Shown in pieces: positions 56,843 to 64,000 of a stretch of DNA of 64,000 nucleotides. The DNA is from Emcibacter sp. (lineage in GTDB: Bacteria; Pseudomonadota; Alphaproteobacteria; Sphingomonadales; Emcibacteraceae). The stretch's first letter is position 1. Each line of letters starts with the position of its first letter. The notes under the pieces were generated by a model. It saw nothing but the letters and a program-made list of their open reading frames with translations. It had not been told where the DNA came from and did not search any database. The translations under genes and the position numbers were made by a program. The stretch lies in contig JAJFIQ010000026.1 in the NCBI GenBank assembly GCA_021774785.1, positions 434,001 to 498,000 on the forward strand, in the 5' to 3' direction.

Positions 56843-58311
56843 ATAGACCCATAACCATAGTAATCTCGGCATTGGGCGGACAGGGCGGCGGTGTATTGAC
56901 CAACTGGCTGGTGGCGCTGGCGGAAAAATGCGATTATTTCGCACAGTCCACATCAGTGCCCGGTGTGGCCCAACGCACAGGAGCGACGATCTATTATCTG
57001 GAAATGTTCCCGAAAGGGCGGGCAGTTAATAATAACATGCCGGTTATGGCACTTATGCCTATGGCGGGTGATGTGGACCTGGTGGTTGCGGCAGAGCTTA
57101 TGGAAGCAGGTCGGGCGGTGCAGAGACAATTTGTCACACCGGACAAGACCACGCTACTTGCTTCAACGCACCGCGTATATTCCATAGCAGAGAAAATGGC
57201 TATGGGTGACGGCACCGGGGATAGTGAAACCGTAATCACAATGGCGGGTCAGGCGGCACAGGAATTCATAGCCTTTGATATGGAAAATCTAGCCGCTGAA
57301 ATGAACTGTGTGATCAGCTCCATTATGTTTGGTGCCATAGCAGGATCAGGCAGGCTGCCATTTTCGCGGGAGAAATTTGAGGATGCTATCCGAGCCGAAG
57401 GCAAGATGGTTGAGGCAAACCTTAAGGGTTTTGATGCGGGATATCGTGCCGCCCAAAAACCTTATAACCATAAAGAAGAGACAAAGGCCCACACCGGAGA
57501 AATTACAGGAACCGCTAATACGCCAGAAGCCACAGCCCTGATTAAAAGGATCAATGCCCTGCCGGAACAAGCGCGGGAATTTTCCTATGCTGGTGCGAAA
57601 AAGTTGCTGGATTATCAGGATATTGACTATGCGGCACAATATCTGACCATATTGGAAAAATTTGCTTCACAGGATAAGGCTGATTATGACCTGACACGCG
57701 AGTTGTCGCGATATCTGGCTCTGTGGATGGCCTTTGATGATGTGATTAAGGTGGCAGATATTAAAACCCGTAGCGAGCGAGTTCGGGCATATCGAGAAGA
57801 AGTGCGTGCCGAGAAAGATCAGATCGTATCCATGGTGGAATATATGCACCCACGTCTGGAAGAAATCATCGGTAGCATGCCGCTTGGTATGGCGAACTGG
57901 GTGCGAAAATCACCTATGCTCACCTGGTTTTTCAAGAAATTCACGGGTCCGCGCCTTACCGACACCACGAAGATCATGCCTTTCCTGATGCTCTATTTTA
58001 TGGCGTCATTAAAGCCGCTACGCCGTAAGACAGAACGCTTCTGTCAGGAATATATTCATATTACAGATTGGCTGGACCGCATCCGGGATGTGATGGTGGA
58101 AGATTATGACCTTGCGGTGGAAGTTATCCGCTGTCAGCGCCTGATTAAGGGTTACGGCGATACTCACGCACGGGGTTTAAGTAATTTCAAGGCCATCATG
58201 GCGGTCATAGACGACCGGGGCCAGGTTCAGGCAGACAGAGTACGCAACCTGCGTAACGCGGCCCTTGCTGACGATGAAGGCGAAAGCTTGAAACAGGAGC
58301 TTGTCGCTTAA
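56839..58311 (+). CDS. iorB: Indolepyruvate:acceptor oxidoreductase, beta subunit with DUF6537
   Basis: The 490-residue chain begins with the gamma-type domain of 2-oxoacid:ferredoxin oxidoreductases (ISALGGQGGGVLTNWLV, then TSVPGVAQRTGATIYY), about residues 1-200. The rest (about 230-490) is a helical extension, DUF6537, fused in proteobacterial IorB. It pairs with IorA in one complex. The end of the protein is basic and helical and may contact membranes or partners. It is convergent with the unknown 141-residue gene. Confidence 0.88.
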   Translation: MNRPITIVISALGGQGGGVLTNWLVALAEKCDYFAQSTSVPGVAQRTGATIYYLEMFPKGRAVNNNMPVMALMPMAGDVDLVVAAELMEAGRAVQRQFVTPDKTTLLASTHRVYSIAEKMAMGDGTGDSETVITMAGQAAQEFIAFDMENLAAEMNCVISSIMFGAIAGSGRLPFSREKFEDAIRAEGKMVEANLKGFDAGYRAAQKPYNHKEETKAHTGEITGTANTPEATALIKRINALPEQAREFSYAGAKKLLDYQDIDYAAQYLTILEKFASQDKADYDLTRELSRYLALWMAFDDVIKVADIKTRSERVRAYREEVRAEKDQIVSMVEYMHPRLEEIIGSMPLGMANWVRKSPMLTWFFKKFTGPRLTDTTKIMPFLMLYFMASLKPLRRKTERFCQEYIHITDWLDRIRDVMVEDYDLAVEVIRCQRLIKGYGDTHARGLSNFKAIMAVIDDRGQVQADRVRNLRNAALADDEGESLKQELVA

Positions 58312-58321
58312 GGCCGACCAC

Positions 58322-58747
58322 TCATTTTGCCCCACCCGTCATCTTTGCATAGCACGAAAGACATAAGTTCTTGATGACATTCCGGGCTTCAGTCTTGGAC
58401 AGGCTATAGCTGATTACAAGGGGAACATTGGCAATTTCTGCCATGACGCGGAATAATTTAGCCAGCTGTCTTTTCATGGGATCCGAAGTGGAAAAACTGA
58501 TAGTAAATTCTTTGATGGGCGCGTTTGAAGCTTTCTTTAACAGGACACTGGCGGTATTATAATTAATGTCATTTTCATATTTATTTTCGTCAACCAGCAT
58601 ATAGAGCCTTTCAGTATCATTCAGGCTGGTGGTAATTTCGCCAAAGAAAGTGATCCAGTCACTATTTCTGACCGGGCCTGTCAGACGGGCCTCAATGAGA
58701 GTGTGTACGCCTATATTTTTTACGCTATATATGATTTTCCCGGCCAT
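58322..58747 (-). CDS. Unknown 141-residue protein, possibly STAS/SpoIIAA-like
   Basis: I do not recognise the family with confidence. The 141 residues contain an alternation of strands and helices (VHTLIEARLTGPVRNSDWITFFGEITTSLN, then ERLYMLVDENKY and IKEFTISFSTSDPMKRQLAKLF), resembling the SpoIIAA-like or STAS-type alpha/beta fold. It has no signal peptide or membrane segment, and two late cysteines (CLSC, about 128-131). It stands alone on the minus strand between iorB and feoB with its own promoter region, which holds a perfect 14-bp palindrome. STAS-like proteins often act as regulators, but this is only a fold-level guess. Confidence 0.6.
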   Translation of the reverse strand: MAGKIIYSVKNIGVHTLIEARLTGPVRNSDWITFFGEITTSLNDTERLYMLVDENKYENDINYNTASVLLKKASNAPIKEFTISFSTSDPMKRQLAKLFRVMAEIANVPLVISYSLSKTEARNVIKNLCLSCYAKMTGGAK

Positions 58748-58840
58748 ATTAAATACTCCTTTAGTTATATTTATTCAAGCCCGTATAAATGAGCCTATAT
58801 AACTATACCAATGTGCTTAAGCCACTATAAATAATATAAA

Positions 58841-58846
58841 ATTATA
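58841..58846 (-). promoter_or_regulatory. Possible -10 element for the 141-residue gene
   Basis: On the minus strand this reads TATAAT, an ideal -10 hexamer, about 94 bases before the start. No convincing -35 lies 16-18 bases upstream. The rest of the 180-base gap (58748-58927) is AT-rich and noncoding. Confidence 0.35.
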
Positions 58847-58888
58847 CATTTTCTTCGAACTATGTTTGCAGAAAAACGTAGAAATGTC

Positions 58889-58902
58889 ATGTCAATTGAC
58901 AT
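58889..58902. repeat. 14-bp palindrome between feoB and the 141-residue gene
   Basis: ATGTCAATTGACAT is a perfect palindrome and is preceded by a further direct ATGTC half. It lies about 26 bases after the feoB stop and 140 bases before the minus-strand start. It could be an operator. No matching regulator is in this window. Confidence 0.45.
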
Positions 58903-58927
58903 CAAATAATTGTGAGCGGAGGGGAAT

Positions 58928-60814
58928 TCAGCCGAGCAGGAATATGGCAGTTTTGTTGACCACGAGGGCCGCAATATAGGCGAGGGCAAACAGGTAGCCC
59001 GTCATAAAAATGGTCCAGTTCCAGCTGTTGGTTTCACGTCGGACTGTTGCAAGGGTTGCGAAACACTGGGGCGCAAAGACATACCACGCCAAAAAGGCAA
59101 AGGCCGTTGGCAATGACCAACTATTCTGGATGACGGCGCGCATACCCTGTTCAATCTGTTCTTCACTTCCCTGCAGGGCATAAACCGTGCCCAGTGCGCC
59201 AATGGCTACTTCACGAGCAGCCATGCCGGGGATAAGGGCAATGGACATTTCCCAGTTAAATCCAAGCGGCTCAAATATATGTTGCAAATAGCGGCCCATG
59301 GTTCCGGCAAAGCTGTAATAAATGTCAGGCTCTGTCGCCCCCAGTGGTTTTTTTGGATATTGCGCCAGCGCCCATAAGCCGATGGCGGAATATAAAATGA
59401 TGGTCCCTGCCCTTTTCAAGAAAATCCGTGCCCGTTCCCACAGGTTTATCAGCAGATGTTTCAAAACCGGCAGCTGATATTTTGGTAACTCCATCAGGAA
59501 GGGTTGGGCCACACCACGGGTTAGGGTCATTTTCAGAACGGCGGCGACAATAAGAGCGCTGATAATTCCCACAAGATATAATCCGAACAGGACCACGCCC
59601 TGTAAACCGAACAGACCAAAAATAACCGGATTATTGGGCACAACAGCACCGATGAGCAGGGCATAAACCGGAATTCGCGCGGAGCAGGTCATCAGGGGGG
59701 CGATCATAATAGTGGTAAGCCGGTCTCTCCGATGTTCAATGGTTCTTGTGGCCATAATGCCCGGAATGGCACAGGCAAAACTGGACATGAGCGGGATGAA
59801 TGCCCGTCCGTTAAGGCCGACCATAGCCATCAGGCGATCCATGATAAAGGCGGCCCGCGCCATATATCCCGTGGCCTCAAGAATAAGAATGAAGCTGAAC
59901 AGAATCAAAATTTGTGGCAGGAAGACCAGCACACTGCCAACCCCTGCTATTATCCCATGGACCAGAAGGCTGCGGAACCAGTTATCGGGCAGGATATTTG
60001 TCAGAAGTTCCTGAAGGGCATGAAAACCGCTCTCAATCAGGGTCATGGGGGCTTCGGCCCAGAAATAAACCAGCTGGAACATGCCAAATAACGTAATGAA
60101 GAATATAATAATACCTAAAAAAGGATGCAGAAGAACTTTATCTAGCTGTCGGGTAATTTTATGATGGGTACCCTCTGACACCAACGCCTTGGCGGCAAGT
60201 TCGCGGGCCTGTTTTTGTAATTCCCGTGTTGTCGGGGCTTGTACGGCGTCCTTTGGGGGGATTAAGTTGGTAATAGACTGTGTTAATGCGGCTTTCAGCT
60301 TATCCAGACTGCCCCTGCGCACGGCAATGGTTGGGACAACAGGAATACCAAGCTCTTCCGATAAGATTTTGGGATCAATCTTGATCCCGTCCCGTTCGGC
60401 CATATCCTGCATATTAAGAGCCAGAATGACCGGCAGGCCCAAATGTTTTAATTCCAGAACCAGCCGCAAATGAACCCGCAGATTGGTGCTGTCGGCGACA
60501 CAAAGCAACAAGTCGGGACGGCTTTCGCTTTTGTGGACACCGGTAATGACCTGTCGGCTGACCCTTTCGTCAAGGGTGCGGTCTTTCAGGCTGTATATGC
60601 CAGGAAGATCAATAAGAATAATATTCTGATCATTTTCTGTGGTGTAATTTCCGCTGCGCCGCTCCACCGTAACGCCGGGATAATTAGCCACTTTCTGATG
60701 GCTACCTGTCAGGGTATTAAATAGGGAGCTTTTGCCACAGTTTGGGCTGCCGACGAGGGCAATTTTAATATCCTTGTTTGGTATTGGGGATGTTTCTGAG
60801 GACGCGTCAGACAT
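58928..60814 (-). CDS. feoB: Ferrous iron transporter FeoB
   Basis: FeoB is the main ferrous iron uptake permease of the inner membrane. The N-terminal GTPase domain has G1 GSPNCGKSS, G3 DLPGIYSL and G4 NMQD. It is followed by the two Gate regions with about eight membrane segments, including SCAR-like MTCSARIPVYALLIGAVVPN and IPGMAAREVAIGALG. At 628 residues it is shorter than the 773 of E. coli, as usual in many alphaproteobacteria. The start lies 3 bases after the feoA stop. Confidence 0.97.
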   Translation of the reverse strand: MSDASSETSPIPNKDIKIALVGSPNCGKSSLFNTLTGSHQKVANYPGVTVERRSGNYTTENDQNIILIDLPGIYSLKDRTLDERVSRQVITGVHKSESRPDLLLCVADSTNLRVHLRLVLELKHLGLPVILALNMQDMAERDGIKIDPKILSEELGIPVVPTIAVRRGSLDKLKAALTQSITNLIPPKDAVQAPTTRELQKQARELAAKALVSEGTHHKITRQLDKVLLHPFLGIIIFFITLFGMFQLVYFWAEAPMTLIESGFHALQELLTNILPDNWFRSLLVHGIIAGVGSVLVFLPQILILFSFILILEATGYMARAAFIMDRLMAMVGLNGRAFIPLMSSFACAIPGIMATRTIEHRRDRLTTIMIAPLMTCSARIPVYALLIGAVVPNNPVIFGLFGLQGVVLFGLYLVGIISALIVAAVLKMTLTRGVAQPFLMELPKYQLPVLKHLLINLWERARIFLKRAGTIILYSAIGLWALAQYPKKPLGATEPDIYYSFAGTMGRYLQHIFEPLGFNWEMSIALIPGMAAREVAIGALGTVYALQGSEEQIEQGMRAVIQNSWSLPTAFAFLAWYVFAPQCFATLATVRRETNSWNWTIFMTGYLFALAYIAALVVNKTAIFLLG

Positions 60815-60817
60815 AAT

Positions 60818-61078
60818 TTATATTTTTCCGTTGCTGATTTTCACGGCATCAGCCTCCATACGGCGAAGCGCGACGGTCATTTGACCGATACGCACGGCGA
60901 TGGGATCACGGGAGATCGGGCCTTCATGAAGAATTTTTACTTCAAGCCCTTCTTCAAAACCAATCTCAAGCAGGCGATCTTCCAGATCACGGGCAAATTC
61001 AATATCCTTGCACCGGTCCGCTTCAAAGCCGAGTATGGTGGCTTTGTCACCTTTATTTAAATCGCTCAAATATACCAT
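60818..61078 (-). CDS. feoA: FeoA accessory protein
   Basis: FeoA is the small SH3-like cytosolic partner of FeoB. The 86-residue protein has the family pattern LEDRLLEIGFEEGLEVKILHEGPISRDPIAVRIGQMTVALRRMEADAV. It is the first gene of feoAB. A near-perfect Fur box lies 19 bases before its ATG, so iron should repress the pair. Confidence 0.95.
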   Translation of the reverse strand: MVYLSDLNKGDKATILGFEADRCKDIEFARDLEDRLLEIGFEEGLEVKILHEGPISRDPIAVRIGQMTVALRRMEADAVKISNGKI

Positions 61079-61096
61079 AAGTTATATATACGTAGT

Positions 61097-61111
61097 TAAT
61101 AATAATTATCA
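61097..61111. promoter_or_regulatory. Fur-type box upstream of feoAB
   Basis: TAATAAT-A-ATTATCA matches the 7-1-7 Fur consensus TGATAATNATTATCA at 13 of 14 positions. It is 19 bases before feoA and about 130 bases before the divergent SDR gene. Binding is inferred from the motif and the feo context. RirA or Mur are alternatives in this class. Confidence 0.7.
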
Positions 61112-61241
61112 AGAACGCCTACATTGTTTTTGTTATTTTGTAAATAGTAGAAATAGGTAAAACAATACATATTTCAATTTAATTGATATATGTTAAGAAT
61201 TATCCAAAATATAAACACTTAAAATTAAAAGGAAATAACAA

Positions 61242-62159
61242 ATGTCCTATAACTATACCGGACAGGTTGCCATCATCACAGGGTCCGGTGGCGGGCTTGG
61301 CCGTGCCCACGCGCTTGCTTTTGCTGCCCGGGGGGCCATGGTTGTGATTAATGACCTTGGGGGTACGCGGGATGGGGGTAAGTCTTCAGAAGACACCTCG
61401 CTCACAGCGGCAGAAAAGGTGGTTCAGGAAATTACAGACCTTGGCGGCAAGGCCATAATCAATGGCGGCAATGTAACATCGGAAGATGATATGCAGGCCA
61501 TGGTCGACCAAACCATGTCGGCTTTTGGGCGGATAGATATTCTGGTGAATAATGCTGGAATTTTGCGCGACAAAACCTTTAGCAAAATGGCGATTGCTGA
61601 CTTTAAAGCGGTGATGGATGTTCATTTGATGGGCAGCGTCATTGCAACCCGTGCCGTGCTTCCTGTAATGCAGGCTCAGGAATATGGCCGCATTGTCATG
61701 ACTACATCGTCGAGCGGCCTGTATGGTAATTTTGGCCAGAGCAATTACGGGGCTGCCAAGCTGGGTCTTATCGGCCTGACCAATACCCTGAAGTTGGAGC
61801 TTTTTAAATATGGCATCCGGGTCAATGCGCTGGCGCCGGTGGCTGCAACGCGCATGACCGATGACCTTATGCCACCGCAAATGCTGGATTTGCTGACGCC
61901 GGAAAGCGTATCGCCAGCCGTGCTTTATCTATGTGGCAAGGAGGCTCCCGCGGGCGAAATTATTACCGCCGGTGCCGGAACCTTCGCCCGTGCGCAAATT
62001 CTGGAAAGCGAAGGCCAATATTTAGGCGCCGATGCAACGCCGGAAATGATTGCTGAAAGCTGGGATAAATTATCTGACATGACCACTGCAAAATCCTATA
62101 AACAAGGCAGTGACCAAAGCCAGAAATTCGTCGTCAATGCCTTTGAAAACAAGGCTTAG
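61242..62159 (+). CDS. SDR-family dehydrogenase, MFE-2 hydroxyacyl-CoA-like
   Basis: The 305-residue short-chain dehydrogenase has the NAD motif TGSGGGLGRAHALAFAARGA (about 14-33), NNAG, and the catalytic tetrad Ser-Tyr-Lys in TSSSGLYGNFGQSNYGAAKLG. NDLGGTRDG and ADLMPPQ-type segments resemble the (3R)-hydroxyacyl-CoA dehydrogenase domain of peroxisomal multifunctional enzyme 2. That makes a beta-oxidation role likely, but substrate is not proven. GGAAATAAC lies before the ATG. Its stop overlaps the stop of the convergent oxidoreductase gene by 4 bases. Confidence 0.88.
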   Translation: MSYNYTGQVAIITGSGGGLGRAHALAFAARGAMVVINDLGGTRDGGKSSEDTSLTAAEKVVQEITDLGGKAIINGGNVTSEDDMQAMVDQTMSAFGRIDILVNNAGILRDKTFSKMAIADFKAVMDVHLMGSVIATRAVLPVMQAQEYGRIVMTTSSSGLYGNFGQSNYGAAKLGLIGLTNTLKLELFKYGIRVNALAPVAATRMTDDLMPPQMLDLLTPESVSPAVLYLCGKEAPAGEIITAGAGTFARAQILESEGQYLGADATPEMIAESWDKLSDMTTAKSYKQGSDQSQKFVVNAFENKA

Positions 62160-64000
62160 GACAGGGAAAACAATTCCACTTCAACACCATTCACTGCTGC
62201 GGTGCCGATCAGCTGGTCTGTCTGCGCCTCATCGGTCAGGTCATTGACACTCACCCCGCCGTGTTCCCGGGCTATATCCAGCATCACCCCTTCACGGTCA
62301 TGGCCCCAACCGTGGGGAATACTGACCACGCCCGGCATCATGTCCTCGGTTTCCTCAATTTGAATAGCCAGGCTTCCGACGCGGCTTTTTATGCCCGTCA
62401 TGTCACCACTACTAAGCCCGTGGCGGACCGCATCTTGCGGATTGATTAAAAGGGTGCAGCGGTTTTTACCCTTCACCAGACGGCGGGCATTATGGGACCA
62501 GCTATTATTGGTTCGTATATCGCGACGGCCTATGAGCAGCAGTGTGTCTTTCTGGTTCCGGTCAAATATATCGGTTTTTACCCTTTCCAGATCACCTACC
62601 AGCAGATCGGGGGCGCAGTTTATTTTGCCATTCTTTGTTTTCAGGCGGCGCATCAACAGCGGTTGCAAATCGCCAAGATAAAGCCCGTGGGGATTTTCCT
62701 TCAGCTTGTTCAGGGTCAGGGCTTCCCGTGCGCCCCGCCGCTTGCCATAGGGTCCATTGGCAAGGGCCACGGCGATCAGCCGTTCGGGAGTGCGTTTTTT
62801 GGGTAATTTTGGGGATTTCATTTTTTTAAGATAGCGGGTCATTAGTTCATGGGATATCTGCCAGTCATCCAGAGTGCCATCATCGGCTTGAATGGCCCTG
62901 TCATTAAAGCGGGTGATATTGCTAACCGCCAGCGCCAGAAAACTCACATCATAATGATCATGTTCAAGCGGGGCAGTTGGCGGCAGGATCAGGTCGGCAT
63001 AGCGAGTGCTTTCATTGATGTAGAAATCGATAGCCAGCATGAAATCCAGCTTTTCAAAGGCGCGACTAAGTTGCGTGCCATTGGGTGTGGACAGGACAGG
63101 GTTTCCGGCACTTAAGACCATAGCTTTAATCTGTCCCTCGCCCCCGGTCATTATTTCTTCGGCCATGAGGCTGCTGCCGAACTCACCACAGACTTCCGGT
63201 TTTTGGCTGACACGGCTTTGCCAGCGGTTGTAACCGCCGCGCCCGATCAGGCCCATACCCACCAGATCAACGGCGGGCAGAGGAATCATGGTGCCGCCTA
63301 CCTTATCCAGATTGCCCGTAGCGATATTGATCAACTGAATCAACCATTGACAACAGGCACCATAGGGATTGGTTGAAACCCCCATACGGCCATAAAAGAC
63401 AGCTTTTTCTTCGGCGGCGAATTCTTCGGCCATTTTATGAATGACCCCAAGGGATATGCCGGTGAGTTCTTCCACCCGGTTATGGGAAAAATCTTTAATC
63501 AGGTCATGAATCTTATCAAAACCATCCAGTTTTCCTGTCAGGTGAGCGGTATTCACCAGGTTTTCTGCGAATAGATGATTGAGGAAAGCCAGCAGAAAGG
63601 CTACATCACGGCCGGGTTTGATGAAATGATGTTCCTGTGCGATTTTGGCGGTTTCCGTATGGCGCGGGTCAATGACAATGATCTTGCCGCCCCGATTGGA
63701 AATCGCCTTCAGGCGGGCCTTGACGTTGGGAACTGTCATGATGCTGCCGTTGGAGACAGCAGGGTTGGCCCCCATGATGATCATATGGTTCGTATGGTCA
63801 ATATCAGGGATAGGAATGAGAAACTGATGGCCATACATGACGTTCGAGATAAATTGATGGGGAAGCTGGTCTACGGAGGTCGCTGAAAAACGGTTTCTGG
63901 TTTTAAGCAGCCGTAAAAATTGGGGTCCATGGGTTACGGCCCCGTAATTATGAACATTGGGATTACCCAGATAAACCCCGACCGCTTGCGTGCCGTATTT
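62156..64000 (-). CDS. Molybdopterin oxidoreductase, partial (runs off the window)
   Basis: The frame stays open from the stop at 62156 to the last base of the window, so the 5' end is missing. Upstream of the first internal Met (63838) it reads YLGNPNVHNYGAV, then TRNRFSATSVDQLPHQ, which is typical of this family. Visible parts are the molybdopterin-binding core (NHMIIMGANPAVSNGS, IVIDPRHTETAKIA, HHFIKPGRDVAFLLAF) and the C-terminal molydopterin dinucleotide-binding domain (about the last 120 residues, LINPQDAVRHGLSSGD). The N-terminal 4Fe-4S Cys motif lies outside the window. It belongs to the large DMSO reductase/formate dehydrogenase-like group; the substrate is not readable. It is convergent with the SDR gene. 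Confidence 0.9.
   Translation of the reverse strand, partial: KYGTQAVGVYLGNPNVHNYGAVTHGPQFLRLLKTRNRFSATSVDQLPHQFISNVMYGHQFLIPIPDIDHTNHMIIMGANPAVSNGSIMTVPNVKARLKAISNRGGKIIVIDPRHTETAKIAQEHHFIKPGRDVAFLLAFLNHLFAENLVNTAHLTGKLDGFDKIHDLIKDFSHNRVEELTGISLGVIHKMAEEFAAEEKAVFYGRMGVSTNPYGACCQWLIQLINIATGNLDKVGGTMIPLPAVDLVGMGLIGRGGYNRWQSRVSQKPEVCGEFGSSLMAEEIMTGGEGQIKAMVLSAGNPVLSTPNGTQLSRAFEKLDFMLAIDFYINESTRYADLILPPTAPLEHDHYDVSFLALAVSNITRFNDRAIQADDGTLDDWQISHELMTRYLKKMKSPKLPKKRTPERLIAVALANGPYGKRRGAREALTLNKLKENPHGLYLGDLQPLLMRRLKTKNGKINCAPDLLVGDLERVKTDIFDRNQKDTLLLIGRRDIRTNNSWSHNARRLVKGKNRCTLLINPQDAVRHGLSSGDMTGIKSRVGSLAIQIEETEDMMPGVVSIPHGWGHDREGVMLDIAREHGGVSVNDLTDEAQTDQLIGTAAVNGVEVELFSLS

Noticed and set aside
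58908-58920. AATTGTGAGCGGA resembles the lac operator
   Set aside because: Only the left half matches, the right half is absent and there is no lac gene or vector sequence nearby; chance match.
1-64000. CRISPR arrays, phage genes, transposases, toxin-antitoxin or defence systems
   Set aside because: I saw no regularly spaced repeats and no such proteins; apart from small palindromes the window is conserved chromosome.
1-64000. rRNA or tRNA genes
   Set aside because: I noticed no cloverleaf or rRNA-like sequence in the gaps, though without a covariance-model search a tRNA could be missed.

Overview
This window is a stretch of conserved alphaproteobacterial chromosome that contains the region around the replication origin. 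The evidence is the gene order: secB-fxsA-Tim44-mltA-smr, dnaQ-coaE-aroE-maf-ppsR, then a gene-free AT-rich gap, hemE-hemH-hemJ-rho, mnmE-mnmG-rsmG-parA-parB with two parS sites, and a SUF operon led by an Rrf2 regulator. The proteins are of alphaproteobacterial type: a CoxG-free core set, a roughly 1,600-residue NAD-glutamate dehydrogenase, a PAS_5 protein, DUF6489 and DUF1674 (SDHAF4-like). Base composition is moderate and clearly lower in GC than Rhizobiales or Caulobacter. A marine Emcibacterales or Kordiimonadales-type genus would fit, but that placement is a guess.

Layout. 0-2 kb: argJ and a GNAT acetyltransferase. 1.8-2.3 kb: a gene-free gap with nested palindromes in front of secA. 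2.3-9.3 kb: secA (with a duplicated zinc tail), accA, xerD, a large exported protein of unknown function and a small membrane protein. 9.4-12.4 kb: aroK-aroB and a CNNM/CBS transporter. 12.4-16.5 kb: an XRE regulator, smr, mltA, Tim44, fxsA and secB. 16.5-20.1 kb: dnaQ, a fused aroE-coaE gene, maf and ppsR, all pointing away from the origin. 20.06-20.47 kb: the probable oriC. 20.5-32.5 kb: haem genes, rho, nhaC, ogt, DUF6489, mnmE, parS1, mnmG, rsmG (with parS2 inside), parA and parB, nearly all pointing away from the origin on the other side.

32.5-38.7 kb: the SUF iron-sulfur assembly operon, with an IscR-type palindrome in front of its own regulator. 38.8-47.5 kb: a patatin-family lipase, sixA, an SDHAF4-like small protein, rsmB, rpe, a heparinase-fold protein and purH. 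47.6-58.3 kb: NAD-glutamate dehydrogenase with a PAS_5 protein, and a cyclase-iorA-iorB cluster for aryl-pyruvate oxidation. 58.3-64 kb: an unknown 141-residue protein, feoB-feoA behind a Fur-type box, an SDR dehydrogenase and a molybdopterin oxidoreductase that runs off the end of the window.

As a whole, the centre is a chromosome-maintenance neighbourhood: an origin, a centromere (parS with ParA/ParB), and housekeeping genes placed to gain from high gene dosage. The iron theme recurs in haem synthesis, SUF and Feo. I found no phage, transposase, CRISPR array, toxin-antitoxin pair or defence island, and no convincing undescribed multi-gene system. The features most worth a second look are the origin/parS layout, the aroE-coaE fusion, the nested palindromes upstream of secA, the duplicated SecA zinc tail and the uncharacterised exported or orphan genes.
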